64,000 bases of DNA from Sphingobacteriaceae bacterium (GCA_016705695.1 JADJLA010000007.1:117609-181608), one strand, 5' to 3'. Shown: positions 27,124-35,491, numbered from the stretch's first letter. Numbers and translations are program-made. Notes: generated from the letters alone by a model not told the origin.

Positions 27124-28119
27124 ATGCGTAGAGATAGTTATAAAAAGTTAGGCGATGCGATTAAAAAAGCAAAGAGAATTGCCATTGTTACCCATTTAAA
27201 CCCCGATGGTGATGCCATGGGAAGTAGTTTGGGCTTGAGTTTGTATTTACAAAAGCTTAAAAAAGAAGTTAAGGTAATTGTTCCTAATGCAACACCTCAA
27301 TTTTTGGCCTGGATGCCTGATACCAAAAGAGTACTCAATTTTCAAACCGATGAAAAAAAGGTGAGAGCTTATGTTGACAAAGCTGATCTTTTATTTGTGT
27401 TGGATTTTAATAGTTTTAAACGAGTAGAGAGGTTGGGCGATTATTTAAGAGAGAAAGATATTACTAAAATAACCATCGATCATCATCAACAACCCGAAGC
27501 TTTAGCAAAATATTATTTGTGGGATGTAAAAGCGTGTAGTACTTGCGAACTAGTTTACGATCTTATGAAGGGCATGGGACATGTTCGCATGTTGGATAAA
27601 AAAATTGCAGCGTGTTTGTACACGGGTTTAATGACCGATACAGGCTCGTTCCGTTTTCCAAGTGTAAATCATCATACACATTTAATAATTTCTGACCTTT
27701 TAAAAACAGGAATGAAGCATGAAGATGTTCATGGAGCAGTTTACGATACCTATAGCAGAGACAGAATGCGTTTGTTAGGTTATGCGTTGAATAAGATCCA
27801 AGTATTACCTGATAATAAAACGGCATACATTGCTTTAAGCGAAGCAGAATTAAAAGAATTCAATTATCAACGCGGAGATACAGAAGGAATGGTGAATTAT
27901 CCGTTTGGCATAAATGGAATTAATTTCTGCGCATTGTTTATGGAGTGGGAAGGTATGGTAAAGATCTCGTTACGCAGCAAAGGAAAAATTGACGTGAATA
28001 AAATTGCACGAGCGCACTACAATGGTGGAGGACACATAAACGCGGCAGGAGGAAGAAGTAATATTAGTTTGGAAGAAACGGTTGAGAGATTTGTAAATGT
28101 AGTTAGTCAAAAGAGTTAA
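27124..28119 (+). CDS. nrnA: DHH-family oligoribonuclease / pAp phosphatase
   Basis: A cytoplasmic Mn-dependent enzyme that degrades short RNA oligonucleotides and dephosphorylates pAp; 331 residues, normal for NrnA. The DHH domain shows THLNPDGDAMGSS (metal ligands), LFVLDFNSFKRVE, ITIDHHQQP (the DHH motif) and GLMTDTGSFRFPS. The C-terminal DHHA1 domain ends with the substrate motif YNGGGHINAAGG. Bacteroidota lack Orn, so this is probably the main oligoribonuclease. A near-perfect promoter element sits immediately before the ATG. The DUF6913 gene follows 16 nt later and is probably co-transcribed. Confidence 0.92.
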   Translation: MRRDSYKKLGDAIKKAKRIAIVTHLNPDGDAMGSSLGLSLYLQKLKKEVKVIVPNATPQFLAWMPDTKRVLNFQTDEKKVRAYVDKADLLFVLDFNSFKRVERLGDYLREKDITKITIDHHQQPEALAKYYLWDVKACSTCELVYDLMKGMGHVRMLDKKIAACLYTGLMTDTGSFRFPSVNHHTHLIISDLLKTGMKHEDVHGAVYDTYSRDRMRLLGYALNKIQVLPDNKTAYIALSEAELKEFNYQRGDTEGMVNYPFGINGINFCALFMEWEGMVKISLRSKGKIDVNKIARAHYNGGGHINAAGGRSNISLEETVERFVNVVSQKS

Positions 28120-28135
28120 GTCGTTAGAATTTGTC

Positions 28136-28636
28136 ATGGGCTTTGTTAAAGAACTTATAATTGCTGCGCGATTAAGAAACAGCGAAGGCGGTGGAAGAAA
28201 TTTTTTACCATGGGAAAAGACGAAAACCATTGCCTTGGTGTTAGATTCAAAAACATCATCAAGTAAAAATGCAATAGATAAATTTATTTACGAAGCCGAT
28301 AAAGTAGTGGATGTGTATTATATCGACATTCATGTAAAAGAATCTCAGGTCAAAAATTTCATCACGTTTACCAAGCAAGAAAAAAGTTTTTTTGGTTTGC
28401 CCAATGGCAAGGCTTCCGCTAAGATTGTAAAAAAGAAGTACGATGTATTGATCAATGCAGCGTTCTCTGAGTTGGATTACTCAAGTGTATTAAGCAATTC
28501 TATAAAAGCAACCTGTAAGTGCGGATTCGAATGCAGAGCCGATGAATTAGATATGATCGTAAAGCGAAAAGAGGGACAAGATCTGATGAAGTACCTGGAT
28601 GAGTTGGTGAATTACTTGAAGATGATACGGAATTAG
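28136..28636 (+). CDS. DUF6913-like protein
   Basis: 166 residues, basic, without signal peptide or membrane segment. It resembles a family recorded in Bacteroidota as DUF6913: MGFVKELIIAARLR at the start, WEKTKTIALVLDSK, KQEKSFFGLPNGKA, YDVLINAAFSE, and a C-terminal EGQDLMKYLDELVNYLKMI. The function is unknown. The small alpha/beta pattern (ALVLD, VDVYYIDI, VLINAAF) suggests a Rossmann-like fold. It lies 16 nt behind nrnA and ends 4 nt into the convergent prmA. Confidence 0.75.
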   Translation: MGFVKELIIAARLRNSEGGGRNFLPWEKTKTIALVLDSKTSSSKNAIDKFIYEADKVVDVYYIDIHVKESQVKNFITFTKQEKSFFGLPNGKASAKIVKKKYDVLINAAFSELDYSSVLSNSIKATCKCGFECRADELDMIVKRKEGQDLMKYLDELVNYLKMIRN

Positions 28637-29463
28637 GATTTTCTTAGCTTCATCACTGCCCAATCATTTTTATTGTAGCGCTCAACTAATTTTAATTGAT
28701 TCTGATTCGCAAATTTTTCAAGCTCATCAACATCAGTTGTAAAAAATCCACTCATTAGTAAAACACCATCAGCTTTCAAAAGCTTTGAATACAAAGGAAT
28801 TTGAATTTTTAAAACATTTTTATTGATGTTAGCGAGAATCACAGCAAAGTCTTTATAATTATCTAAAAGTTCTTTATCACCTAATTTAATTTCAATATCG
28901 GCACCACCGTTAGCAATACAATTTTCTTTTGCGTTCTCTGCGCTCCATTCGTCAATATCAATTCCTAAAATTGGTGAAGCGCCTAATTTTTTTGCAACAA
29001 TGGCCAAAATTCCTGTGCCGGTGCCCATGTCGAGCACGCTTTTGTTTTTTAGATCAAGGTCAAATAATTGTTTGCACATTAACCAGGTTGTATCGTGATG
29101 TCCTGTACCAAAACTCATTTTTGGCATGATGACAACTTCATGCTTTACATTTTTTACTTCTGCATGAAATGGCGCACGGATCAATAAAAGATCTTCTACC
29201 AAAACAGGTTCAAAATTCTTTTCCCATTCGGCATTCCAATTACTTTGTTCAATTTTATCTTTTTCAAATGTGAATTTAAAATCTTCAAAGGTAAATTCGT
29301 TTAAGTTAATGTTCTTCTCTAGTTCTTCATTGATGTATGCTTCAAAGCCTTCTTCGTTCTCAACAAACGATTCAAAACCTGCGTCGCCCAAACTGGCAAT
29401 TAAAATATCAGTACCGGGTTGTGGGGGTTCCACTTTAAAATAATAGGCGATGTAGTTTGACAT
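28633..29463 (-). CDS. prmA: Ribosomal protein L11 methyltransferase
   Basis: A SAM-dependent enzyme that methylates lysines of ribosomal protein L11; 276 residues. The N-terminal ~110 residues recognise the substrate. The methyltransferase fold follows, with KNKSVLDMGTGTGILAIVAKKLGA (SAM-binding motif I) at about residues 140-160, GIDIDEWSAENAKENC (motif post-I) and ILANINKNVLKIQIP (catalytic loop, replacing the common NPPY-type motif). PMSFGTGHHDTT before motif I is characteristic of PrmA. The 3' end overlaps the convergent DUF6913 gene by 4 nt. Repeat copy B begins 25 nt upstream of its start. Confidence 0.93.
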   Translation of the reverse strand: MSNYIAYYFKVEPPQPGTDILIASLGDAGFESFVENEEGFEAYINEELEKNINLNEFTFEDFKFTFEKDKIEQSNWNAEWEKNFEPVLVEDLLLIRAPFHAEVKNVKHEVVIMPKMSFGTGHHDTTWLMCKQLFDLDLKNKSVLDMGTGTGILAIVAKKLGASPILGIDIDEWSAENAKENCIANGGADIEIKLGDKELLDNYKDFAVILANINKNVLKIQIPLYSKLLKADGVLLMSGFFTTDVDELEKFANQNQLKLVERYNKNDWAVMKLRKS

Positions 29464-29487
29464 TTATTTTACAAATATACCGTTTTT

Positions 29488-29750
29488 TAGAGGCAGAAAC
29501 CGCAAAGATGCTTTGCTCCCGATAGTTATCGGGATCGCAAAGGAGGCGCAAAGTTCGCAAAGTTTCTTCACCAGAACTCAAAAGAAGGCAAAGACTTTCA
29601 GTTTCGCAAAGAAATGTAAGGTGATAAGGGTACAGCCCTTTGCGTAAGCATTGCTCTTAGCCTTCTTTTTTTATACAGTTAGTTGATTCTTTGCGTCCTT
29701 TGCGTAAACCTTTGCGAAGACCGTAGGCCGCTTTGCGGTTTCTGCCTCTA
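29488..29750. repeat. Long imperfect inverted repeat, copy B (family R2)
   Basis: 263 bp with the same ends and arm order as copies A and C. The left arm runs TAGAGGCAGAAACCGCAAAG and CGCAAAGGAGGCGCAAAG; the right arm runs CTTTGCGGTTTCTGCCTCTA. A small palindrome occupies the left-arm slot that holds a different mini-hairpin in copy A. The last three bases of the element on the plus strand (CTA, 29748-29750) are the TAG stop codon of tpiA on the minus strand. Confidence 0.85.
29517..29534. repeat. 18-bp palindrome inside repeat copy B
   Basis: TCCCGATA-GT-TATCGGGA: 8-bp arms with a GT centre. It is nearly identical to the perfect palindrome at 34267-34284, one base apart at the centre. Confidence 0.7.
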
Positions 29751-30509
29751 AAAAGAAGAAATGATCTTACAGAAATCCTCTGCCTTTAAGCTGGCGCCAC
29801 CAATAAGGCCGCCATCCACATCTTTGCAAGCAAATAATTCTTTAGCGTTTAGGGCGTTGCAACTTCCGCCGTATAAGATTGGCAACGTGTTTGCAAAATC
29901 TACACTAAATAATTCTGAAATTGTTTTTCTAATGAATGCGTGCATTTCTTGTGCTTGTGCTGAAGTTGCTGTAACGCCTGTTCCAATTGCCCAAACGGGT
30001 TCGTAGGCAATCAAAAGTTCTTTAAGGTCGTGAAGAGAAAAAGTGCTAAGTACATTTTTTAATTGCCCTTTTACAATATCGAAATGTTTAGCGCCATTTC
30101 TTTCTTCTAAATTTTCGCCAATACAAAAAATGGGATGCAATTTATTTTCGAGCGCACGCTTCATTTTTTGAGTGAGTTGTTCGCTGCTCTCGTTACAATA
30201 TGTTCGGCGTTCGCTATGGCCTACAATAACATATTGGCAACCAACTGAGGTTATCATTTGAGCAGAAACCTCACCGGTATAAGCACCTGAATTAAATTCA
30301 CTGCAGTTTTGCGCACCCAATCTGATTTTTGGCATGCCTTGCAAATGTGCATGAATAGGGGCTAACACAGCATAAGAAGGACAAATAATAACTTCCGTAA
30401 TTGTATTTGGATCCAAATGAGCAATGACCCCGTCCACAAGCGTTAAAGCTTCAGCTAATGAATTGTTCATTTTCCAATTACCCGCAACAATTTTTCTTCT
30501 AAAACTCAT
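29748..30509 (-). CDS. tpiA: Triosephosphate isomerase
   Basis: Interconverts dihydroxyacetone phosphate and glyceraldehyde-3-phosphate; 253 residues, full length. Catalytic and phosphate-binding motifs are intact: VAGNWKMNNS (Asn/Lys), IVGHSERR (catalytic His), AYEPVWAIGTGVTAT (catalytic Glu and the loop-6 lid) and ILYGGSCN. The stop codon TAG comes from the outermost bases of R2 repeat copy B. The ABC-permease gene upstream ends 2 nt before its start, so the two are co-transcribed. Confidence 0.97.
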   Translation of the reverse strand: MSFRRKIVAGNWKMNNSLAEALTLVDGVIAHLDPNTITEVIICPSYAVLAPIHAHLQGMPKIRLGAQNCSEFNSGAYTGEVSAQMITSVGCQYVIVGHSERRTYCNESSEQLTQKMKRALENKLHPIFCIGENLEERNGAKHFDIVKGQLKNVLSTFSLHDLKELLIAYEPVWAIGTGVTATSAQAQEMHAFIRKTISELFSVDFANTLPILYGGSCNALNAKELFACKDVDGGLIGGASLKAEDFCKIISSF

Positions 30510-30511
30510 GC

Positions 30512-31591
30512 TTATTTTTTTCTTACGCGAGGATCAAGAATTCCGTACGCGATATCAACCAAAATATTTATGAAAACAAATATTGTAGCAAAAATTAATG
30601 TAGCGCCCATTACAACAGGAAGGTCATTCTTGCTTAAAGCCTCTACAACTTCGTAGCCAATACCTTTCCAGTTAAATACCTTTTCCACAAACACAGCTCC
30701 GGCCATTAAACCTGCAAACCATCCTGAAATGGCTGTAACAACAGGGTTGAGCGCATTTTTAAGCGCGTGCTTTGTAATTACTTTGTAAAGTGTTAAGCCT
30801 TTTGCTTTGGCTGTACGAATATAATCTTGTGATAATACATCTAACAACGAACTACGGGTTAATTGAATTACAATACTTAATGGACGAACACCAAGTGTAA
30901 TAGCAGGTAATATTAAATTCTTTAAATTTAGTTTTTGGCCTTCCCATTCATCGTAATCGTATAAACTACCCACGGCGGAGAGGCCTGTGTATTCAGCCAA
31001 AACGTACCCAAACAACCATGCCATTATCAAACCAACTAAATACGATGGGGCACTCATACCAAAAACGGTTGCTAAAACAAATGTGATCCTATCGAAAGCG
31101 CTGTTTTTTTTGATGGCCGCTATAATTCCCAGAAAAATACCAATGCAGGAAGCGATAATGATGGCACTAAATGCTAAAACCGCAGTTTCGGGAAGAGTAT
31201 CCAAAATAATTTCAGAAACATTTCGTTTAGTGATATAACTGCGCCTCAAATAGGGGAGCTTGAGTACACATACCTTCTTTTTTCCAACGGTGAACAAAGG
31301 GGTCCAGTCGTATTTGTCAGGGTTTAAGTACCACAAATTCATGTTGTCTGCATGATTATGCACCGAAACCGGAGAAAGATCATTAAGGTAATGGATGTAT
31401 TGGGTAAAAAGAGGTTTATCAGTTCCAAGATCGCGATGTATGGCCTCTACCGCGTCTTTATTGGCTCTTTGACCAAGCATGATGGTAGCTGGATCACCGG
31501 GTAGAACATTGAATAAAAAGAAAATAGCCGTAACTACACCAAGCAAAACGATAATTCCGTAGAGTATTTTCTGAAAAATGAATTTTAACAC
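30512..31591 (-). CDS. DppB-type ABC transporter permease (peptide/nickel family)
   Basis: An inner-membrane permease of 359 residues. The first transmembrane helix (KILYGIIVLLGVVTAIFFLFNVLPGDPA) and the RANKDAVEAIHRDLGTDKPLFTQYIHYL block that follows are diagnostic of the DppB/OppB family. A periplasmic insertion precedes five more helices. The EAA coupling loop is visible as DYIRTAKAKGLTLYKVITKHALKNAL. No DppC, ATPase or binding-protein gene is adjacent, so the partners must be encoded elsewhere; Bacteroidota often scatter this system. Only 2 nt separate it from tpiA. Confidence 0.9.
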   Translation of the reverse strand: MLKFIFQKILYGIIVLLGVVTAIFFLFNVLPGDPATIMLGQRANKDAVEAIHRDLGTDKPLFTQYIHYLNDLSPVSVHNHADNMNLWYLNPDKYDWTPLFTVGKKKVCVLKLPYLRRSYITKRNVSEIILDTLPETAVLAFSAIIIASCIGIFLGIIAAIKKNSAFDRITFVLATVFGMSAPSYLVGLIMAWLFGYVLAEYTGLSAVGSLYDYDEWEGQKLNLKNLILPAITLGVRPLSIVIQLTRSSLLDVLSQDYIRTAKAKGLTLYKVITKHALKNALNPVVTAISGWFAGLMAGAVFVEKVFNWKGIGYEVVEALSKNDLPVVMGATLIFATIFVFINILVDIAYGILDPRVRKK

Positions 31592-31661
31592 TTGGCCAGC
31601 TTTATAGCAAGCGAATATAAATAAATATATGGAAGTATAATAGCAGTTTTTAGATAAAGTT

Positions 31662-31669
31662 TACTTTTG
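31662..31669 (+). promoter_or_regulatory. -7 promoter element of the patatin-like gene
   Basis: TACTTTTG matches TAnnTTTG exactly. It overlaps the first possible TTG start (31667), so that start would lie inside the promoter and translation must begin downstream. The transcript start would be near 31674-31676. Confidence 0.55.
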
Positions 31670-31687
31670 TACATACTGATCTACCTT

Positions 31688-33991
31688 TTGAAGTATACGT
31701 CTATAAAATACTGCATTTTAGCCCTTTTTTTAAGCCTTAATCTTGGTTTTTCACAAAAGATAGGTCTTGTTTTGAGTGGCGGCGGCTCAAGTGGCTTAGC
31801 CCATATTGGCGTTTTAAAAGCCTTGGAAGAATATCATATCCCCATTGATTACATTTCGGGAACTTCCATTGGGAGTTTAATAGGTGCTTATTACGTTATT
31901 GGGTGCACGCCTAAAGAGATCGAAGAAAAAGTTAAATCATCTTTTTTTCAAAACGCGGCACATGGAGATCTTAATTTCCAATATGGGTATTATTTTAAAA
32001 AGAGAAATACCTATGGCTCATGGTTAACCCTGCGCGTTGACCCAAAGGATGGTGTATTAAAAAATCTCCCAACCAATGTGATCAATTCTATCCCTATTGA
32101 TTATTATTTGATGGAAACATTTTCGGCAAGTTCGGCAAAGGTTAAAAATAATTTTGATAGCCTGCTTATCCCATTTCGTTGTTTGGCTTCAGATATCAAA
32201 GTGAAGCAAAGTGTTATTTTTAGGAACGGAGATCTTGCAACTGCAGTTCGCGCAAGTATGAGTTATCCATTTTATTTGCGTCCGATCAAAGTAGATGATA
32301 AGTTATTATTTGATGGAGGATTGTATAATAATTTTCCAACGGATGTGATGTACAAAGAGTTTAACCCTGATTTTATCATTGGATCGAATGTTGCCGATAT
32401 AACCGCCGCACCGGAAGACGACGATCTTTATTTGCAGTTGCGTAATATCATGATGAGCGAAACAAATTTTAATCCTGTTTGCGAAAATGGAATTTTAATT
32501 GAGCCTTGGAGTGATGTGGGAATGTTCAGTTTTGAAAAAGTGAACAAGCTTATTGATAGTGGTTATGCAGCAACCGTAAGAAATATTCCGGCAATATTGG
32601 CTCAAATAAAACGTAAAACGGATACCGTTGAGTTAAGCAAAAAGCGACATGATATGATGGCGGACGTTATTGAGAAAAATTTTGTTTTTGACAAAGTGAA
32701 TGTAGAGGGTTTGAATGATAGACAAAAAAGATATGTAACAAAAAATTTATTTTACAAAGAAAAGGAATTTACTCTTGCACAATTGAAACGCCGTTATTTT
32801 AGATTGGCCGCCGATGAACGTTTTAAAAGTATTTATCCTACCGTTACGCAAGATAGTTTAACCGGTAAGTATGAATTGAATATCAATGCTCGTATCGAAA
32901 AACCATTTTATGTAGATGCGGGAGCCATCATTTCTAATCGGCCAATTAGTGAAGCATTTTTGGGATTGCAATACAATCACATTGGCAAGATCGGATTTTT
33001 AGCTTATGCTAATGGGTATATTGGAAAATTAAACTCGGGTGGTCACGCAAAATTGCGACTTGATTTCCCAGGAAGCACACCGTTTTTTGTAGAATCGAAT
33101 TCAACTTACTCGCGCTGGGATTATTTTAATAGCAGTATTTTATTCTACGACCTCTTAAAGCCGGCGTATTTGATCCAAGAGGATAAGTATACTGAAATAA
33201 AGGTTGGTTTACCTGTAGGGAACTTATCGGTATTAGATATTTCGGGTGGAGCAGCAGAGTGGGGGAATTTTTATTACCAACGCGATGACTTTACAAAATT
33301 AGATACAACTGACAAAACGTTTTTTGATTATTGGTATGGACAGATCAATTATGGGCTTAATACACTGAATAGAAAAATGTACGCCACTAAAGGTGTTATG
33401 TTCAATGCGCGCGCGCGCTATTTAGAAGGAAATGAAAGTTACTACCCTGGTAATACAAGTGTGGGTTCAGATACATTACCTTTTAAAAATCAGTATGCTT
33501 TGCCTTGGCTTCAATTCAAAATTACGTTTGATGGATATGTAAGAACATTCAAGAGATTTAGAGTTGGATTGTTTGGAGAGTTTGTGAGTTCTAGCCAAAC
33601 CTTCTTTAGTAATTATCAAAGCTCTATTCTTTCGGCGCCTGCATTTAATCCAACTCCCGAGAGTCAAACTTTTTTTATTGATAATTACAGAGCTCACAAC
33701 TATGTTGCAGGAGGTGTAAAATTGATCACAACTCCATTTAAAAATTTTGATATTCGTTTGGAAGGATATTTTATGCAGCCATTCAATTCGATCATTAAGG
33801 ATGCCAGTGGAAACGCCGATTATAGTACGCCTTTTTTATACAATCACTTTATTGGAACAGCTACAGCGGTTTATAATACGCCATTAGGGCCTTTTGCATT
33901 TGGAGTGAATTATTATGATAAAAATCAAAATCCATTTTCGCTATTCTTGCATTTTGGATATATCATTTTCAATAAAAAATCGATCGAATAG
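31688..33991 (+). CDS. Patatin-like phospholipase fused to an outer-membrane barrel
   Basis: About 767 residues. No ATG is available. The TTG at 31688 is preferred because it gives a clean signal peptide (MKYTSIKYCILALFLSLNLGFSQ) and lies just after a perfect -7 element, whereas the TTG at 31667 overlaps that element. The patatin domain has the oxyanion motif SGGGSSGLAHIG, the nucleophile elbow GTSIG (Ser60 from this start) and the catalytic Asp in LFDGG. A POTRA-like segment follows (FDKVNVEGLNDRQKRYV). The C-terminal ~350 residues form a BamA-like beta-barrel. This matches PlpD-type proteins, which move a phospholipase through their own barrel. It stands alone; repeat copy C starts 4 nt after its stop. 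Confidence 0.9.
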   Translation: MKYTSIKYCILALFLSLNLGFSQKIGLVLSGGGSSGLAHIGVLKALEEYHIPIDYISGTSIGSLIGAYYVIGCTPKEIEEKVKSSFFQNAAHGDLNFQYGYYFKKRNTYGSWLTLRVDPKDGVLKNLPTNVINSIPIDYYLMETFSASSAKVKNNFDSLLIPFRCLASDIKVKQSVIFRNGDLATAVRASMSYPFYLRPIKVDDKLLFDGGLYNNFPTDVMYKEFNPDFIIGSNVADITAAPEDDDLYLQLRNIMMSETNFNPVCENGILIEPWSDVGMFSFEKVNKLIDSGYAATVRNIPAILAQIKRKTDTVELSKKRHDMMADVIEKNFVFDKVNVEGLNDRQKRYVTKNLFYKEKEFTLAQLKRRYFRLAADERFKSIYPTVTQDSLTGKYELNINARIEKPFYVDAGAIISNRPISEAFLGLQYNHIGKIGFLAYANGYIGKLNSGGHAKLRLDFPGSTPFFVESNSTYSRWDYFNSSILFYDLLKPAYLIQEDKYTEIKVGLPVGNLSVLDISGGAAEWGNFYYQRDDFTKLDTTDKTFFDYWYGQINYGLNTLNRKMYATKGVMFNARARYLEGNESYYPGNTSVGSDTLPFKNQYALPWLQFKITFDGYVRTFKRFRVGLFGEFVSSSQTFFSNYQSSILSAPAFNPTPESQTFFIDNYRAHNYVAGGVKLITTPFKNFDIRLEGYFMQPFNSIIKDASGNADYSTPFLYNHFIGTATAVYNTPLGPFAFGVNYYDKNQNPFSLFLHFGYIIFNKKSIE

Positions 33992-33995
33992 TTTT

Positions 33996-34237
33996 TAGAG
34001 GCAGAAACCGCAAAGGCGCTTCACGCTTTCCGCAAAGAAGGCGCAAAGTGCGCCAAGTTTTATCGCCATTACTCAAAAGAAGACAAAGACCTTTGGTTTC
34101 GCAAAGAATTTCCGGGTAAAGCTCTTAGTGTAAGTGTAGCTTTTTGCCTTCTTATAATTTCTGCGGTTAGTTGATCTTTGCGTTCTTTGCGTATAACTTT
34201 GCGTAGATCGAAGATCGCTTTGCGGTTTCTGCCTCTA
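33996..34237. repeat. Long imperfect inverted repeat, copy C (family R2)
   Basis: 242 bp starting TAGAGGCAGAAACCGCAAAG and ending CTTTGCGGTTTCTGCCTCTA, with the internal blocks GAAGGCGCAAAG, AAGAAGACAAAGACC and TTTTTGCCTTCTT in the same order as copies A and B. The tip hairpin of the right arm here is GATC-GAA-GATC, different from the other copies. It lies between the 3' ends of the patatin and DUF2795 genes. Confidence 0.83.
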
Positions 34238-34243
34238 AATAAA

Positions 34244-34267
34244 AAACCCCGCTTTTAGGCGGGGTTT
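34244..34267 (-). terminator. Terminator of the DUF2795 gene
   Basis: A perfect 9-bp stem (AAACCCCGC with GCGGGGTTT) and a 6-nt loop. On the minus strand it is followed by TTTTTTATTT. It begins just past the palindrome that follows the DUF2795 stop codon. Confidence 0.85.
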
Positions 34268-34284
34268 CCCGATAGCTATCGGGA
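34267..34284. repeat. Perfect 18-bp palindrome
   Basis: TCCCGATAGCTATCGGGA lies between the stop codon of the DUF2795 gene and its terminator. It matches the palindrome in repeat copy B except at the central dinucleotide. Confidence 0.75.
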
Positions 34285-34506
34285 TTAAAATTCATCTTCA
34301 TTAAAAAAGAAATCATCTTTTGTTGGGTAGTCGGGCCAGATATCTTCAATGGTCTCGTAACTATCTCCTTCGTCTTCCATTTCTTGTAAATTCTCTATTA
34401 CTTCCATGGGCGCGCCGGTTCTCATCGCAAAATCTATAAGCTCATCTTTTGTTGCAGGCCACGGAGCATCCTCTAACCAACTTGCCAATTCTAAAGTCCA
34501 ATACAT
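34285..34506 (-). CDS. DUF2795 small acidic protein
   Basis: 73 residues, strongly acidic. It fits the DUF2795 family of Bacteroidota: MYWTLELASWLEDAPWPATKDELIDFAMRTGAP, VIENLQEMEDEGDSYETIEDIWPDYP, ending in a DDFFFNEDEF tail. The members are small cytoplasmic proteins of unknown function, and the helical TKDELIDFA block is the conserved core. Its own terminator lies just downstream (34244-34267). It is probably monocistronic. Confidence 0.88.
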   Translation of the reverse strand: MYWTLELASWLEDAPWPATKDELIDFAMRTGAPMEVIENLQEMEDEGDSYETIEDIWPDYPTKDDFFFNEDEF

Positions 34507-34636
34507 AGTAGTTTATTATTCCTGCAAAAGAAAAAATTTTTTTTGGATTACGAAAGAAATGTTGATTAAAAAATATTCACGTTTTTAAATTCATAAAAAA
34601 CTGGTTATCAAATAGTTATGTGTATATTCCTTAAAC

Positions 34637-35491
34637 TCAGATCAGAATTTCCTTTTGTGTAAAAACTTGTTTGTCGTTTTCGAGGGTTAATTTGTACTTA
34701 CCCTTGCCCAAATTTTTGATAGGAATGGCCACATTGTAAATTGTGTTTGAACCCGGCTGCAACCAATTTCCGATGCTAATTAAAACGGCATTATCCTTTG
34801 TATCGTATATATTCAATTTAGAATAACACCATTCGCCATTTGTATACGCCATTTTTCCATACAAACTATCGTTCACTAAATGGATCATCCCATTTGGTGT
34901 TTGATGAATTTGCTGTTTGATTACATACCAAGGGATAGGCTCGCCTTTAATATTGCATACCAAATTCTTTAAGCTCATTTCTTTTTCACTAGAGGTTGAA
35001 ATTGCAGCGCTTCCATGATTATTACTCACTGCCCAAATAGCTTGTTGCACACTTGTGCTGCTGAGTTGCTTATAATTAGTGTTGATGTATTTGGCAAGTT
35101 TTACCAAGCCGCTATCAGCCATTGCATTTACTTTGTATCCCAAATCTTTTTTAGGACCTGCATCGCTGCTCTCACAACAAAACCCGACAACATTCTTGCA
35201 CGTTTTTGAATTGGCCTTAACTAAGATCTGTTGTTCTCTTACCACCAATAAATTTTGAAATTCTTCTTTATCAGCGATCAATTTTCTTCCGGGTTCAACT
35301 ATTATATTAAGATCACTTTTGGTTAAATTTTGGATCTCCATCACCGTTGATTCTCCTTGATATTGTCCTAAACTTTTTATCTTAACCTTAACAGCTCCAT
35401 TGTTTATGGCTTGCTGCAAACTCATGCTAGTGTTTATCTTTGAAAACGCGAACATTACTATTGCTATACTTAAAATTGCTATGATTCTCAT
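34637..35491 (-). CDS. Exported hypothetical protein
   Basis: 284 residues with a signal peptide (MRIIAILSIAIVMFAFSKINTS). The body is beta-rich. A central block (DLGYKVNAMADSGLVKLAKYINTNY, then VQQAIWAVSNNHG) resembles the 'QxAIWAVTDN' segment of bacterial thioester-type surface domains, but the usual Cys-Gln pair is not obvious. Three Cys residues lie at the centre (TCKNVVGFCC). The C-terminal ~70 residues look like a FlgD-type Ig domain (YNVAIPIKNLGKGKYKLTL). No family is assigned. The gene is monocistronic and divergent from the nucleoside transporter. Confidence 0.6.
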   Translation of the reverse strand: MRIIAILSIAIVMFAFSKINTSMSLQQAINNGAVKVKIKSLGQYQGESTVMEIQNLTKSDLNIIVEPGRKLIADKEEFQNLLVVREQQILVKANSKTCKNVVGFCCESSDAGPKKDLGYKVNAMADSGLVKLAKYINTNYKQLSSTSVQQAIWAVSNNHGSAAISTSSEKEMSLKNLVCNIKGEPIPWYVIKQQIHQTPNGMIHLVNDSLYGKMAYTNGEWCYSKLNIYDTKDNAVLISIGNWLQPGSNTIYNVAIPIKNLGKGKYKLTLENDKQVFTQKEILI

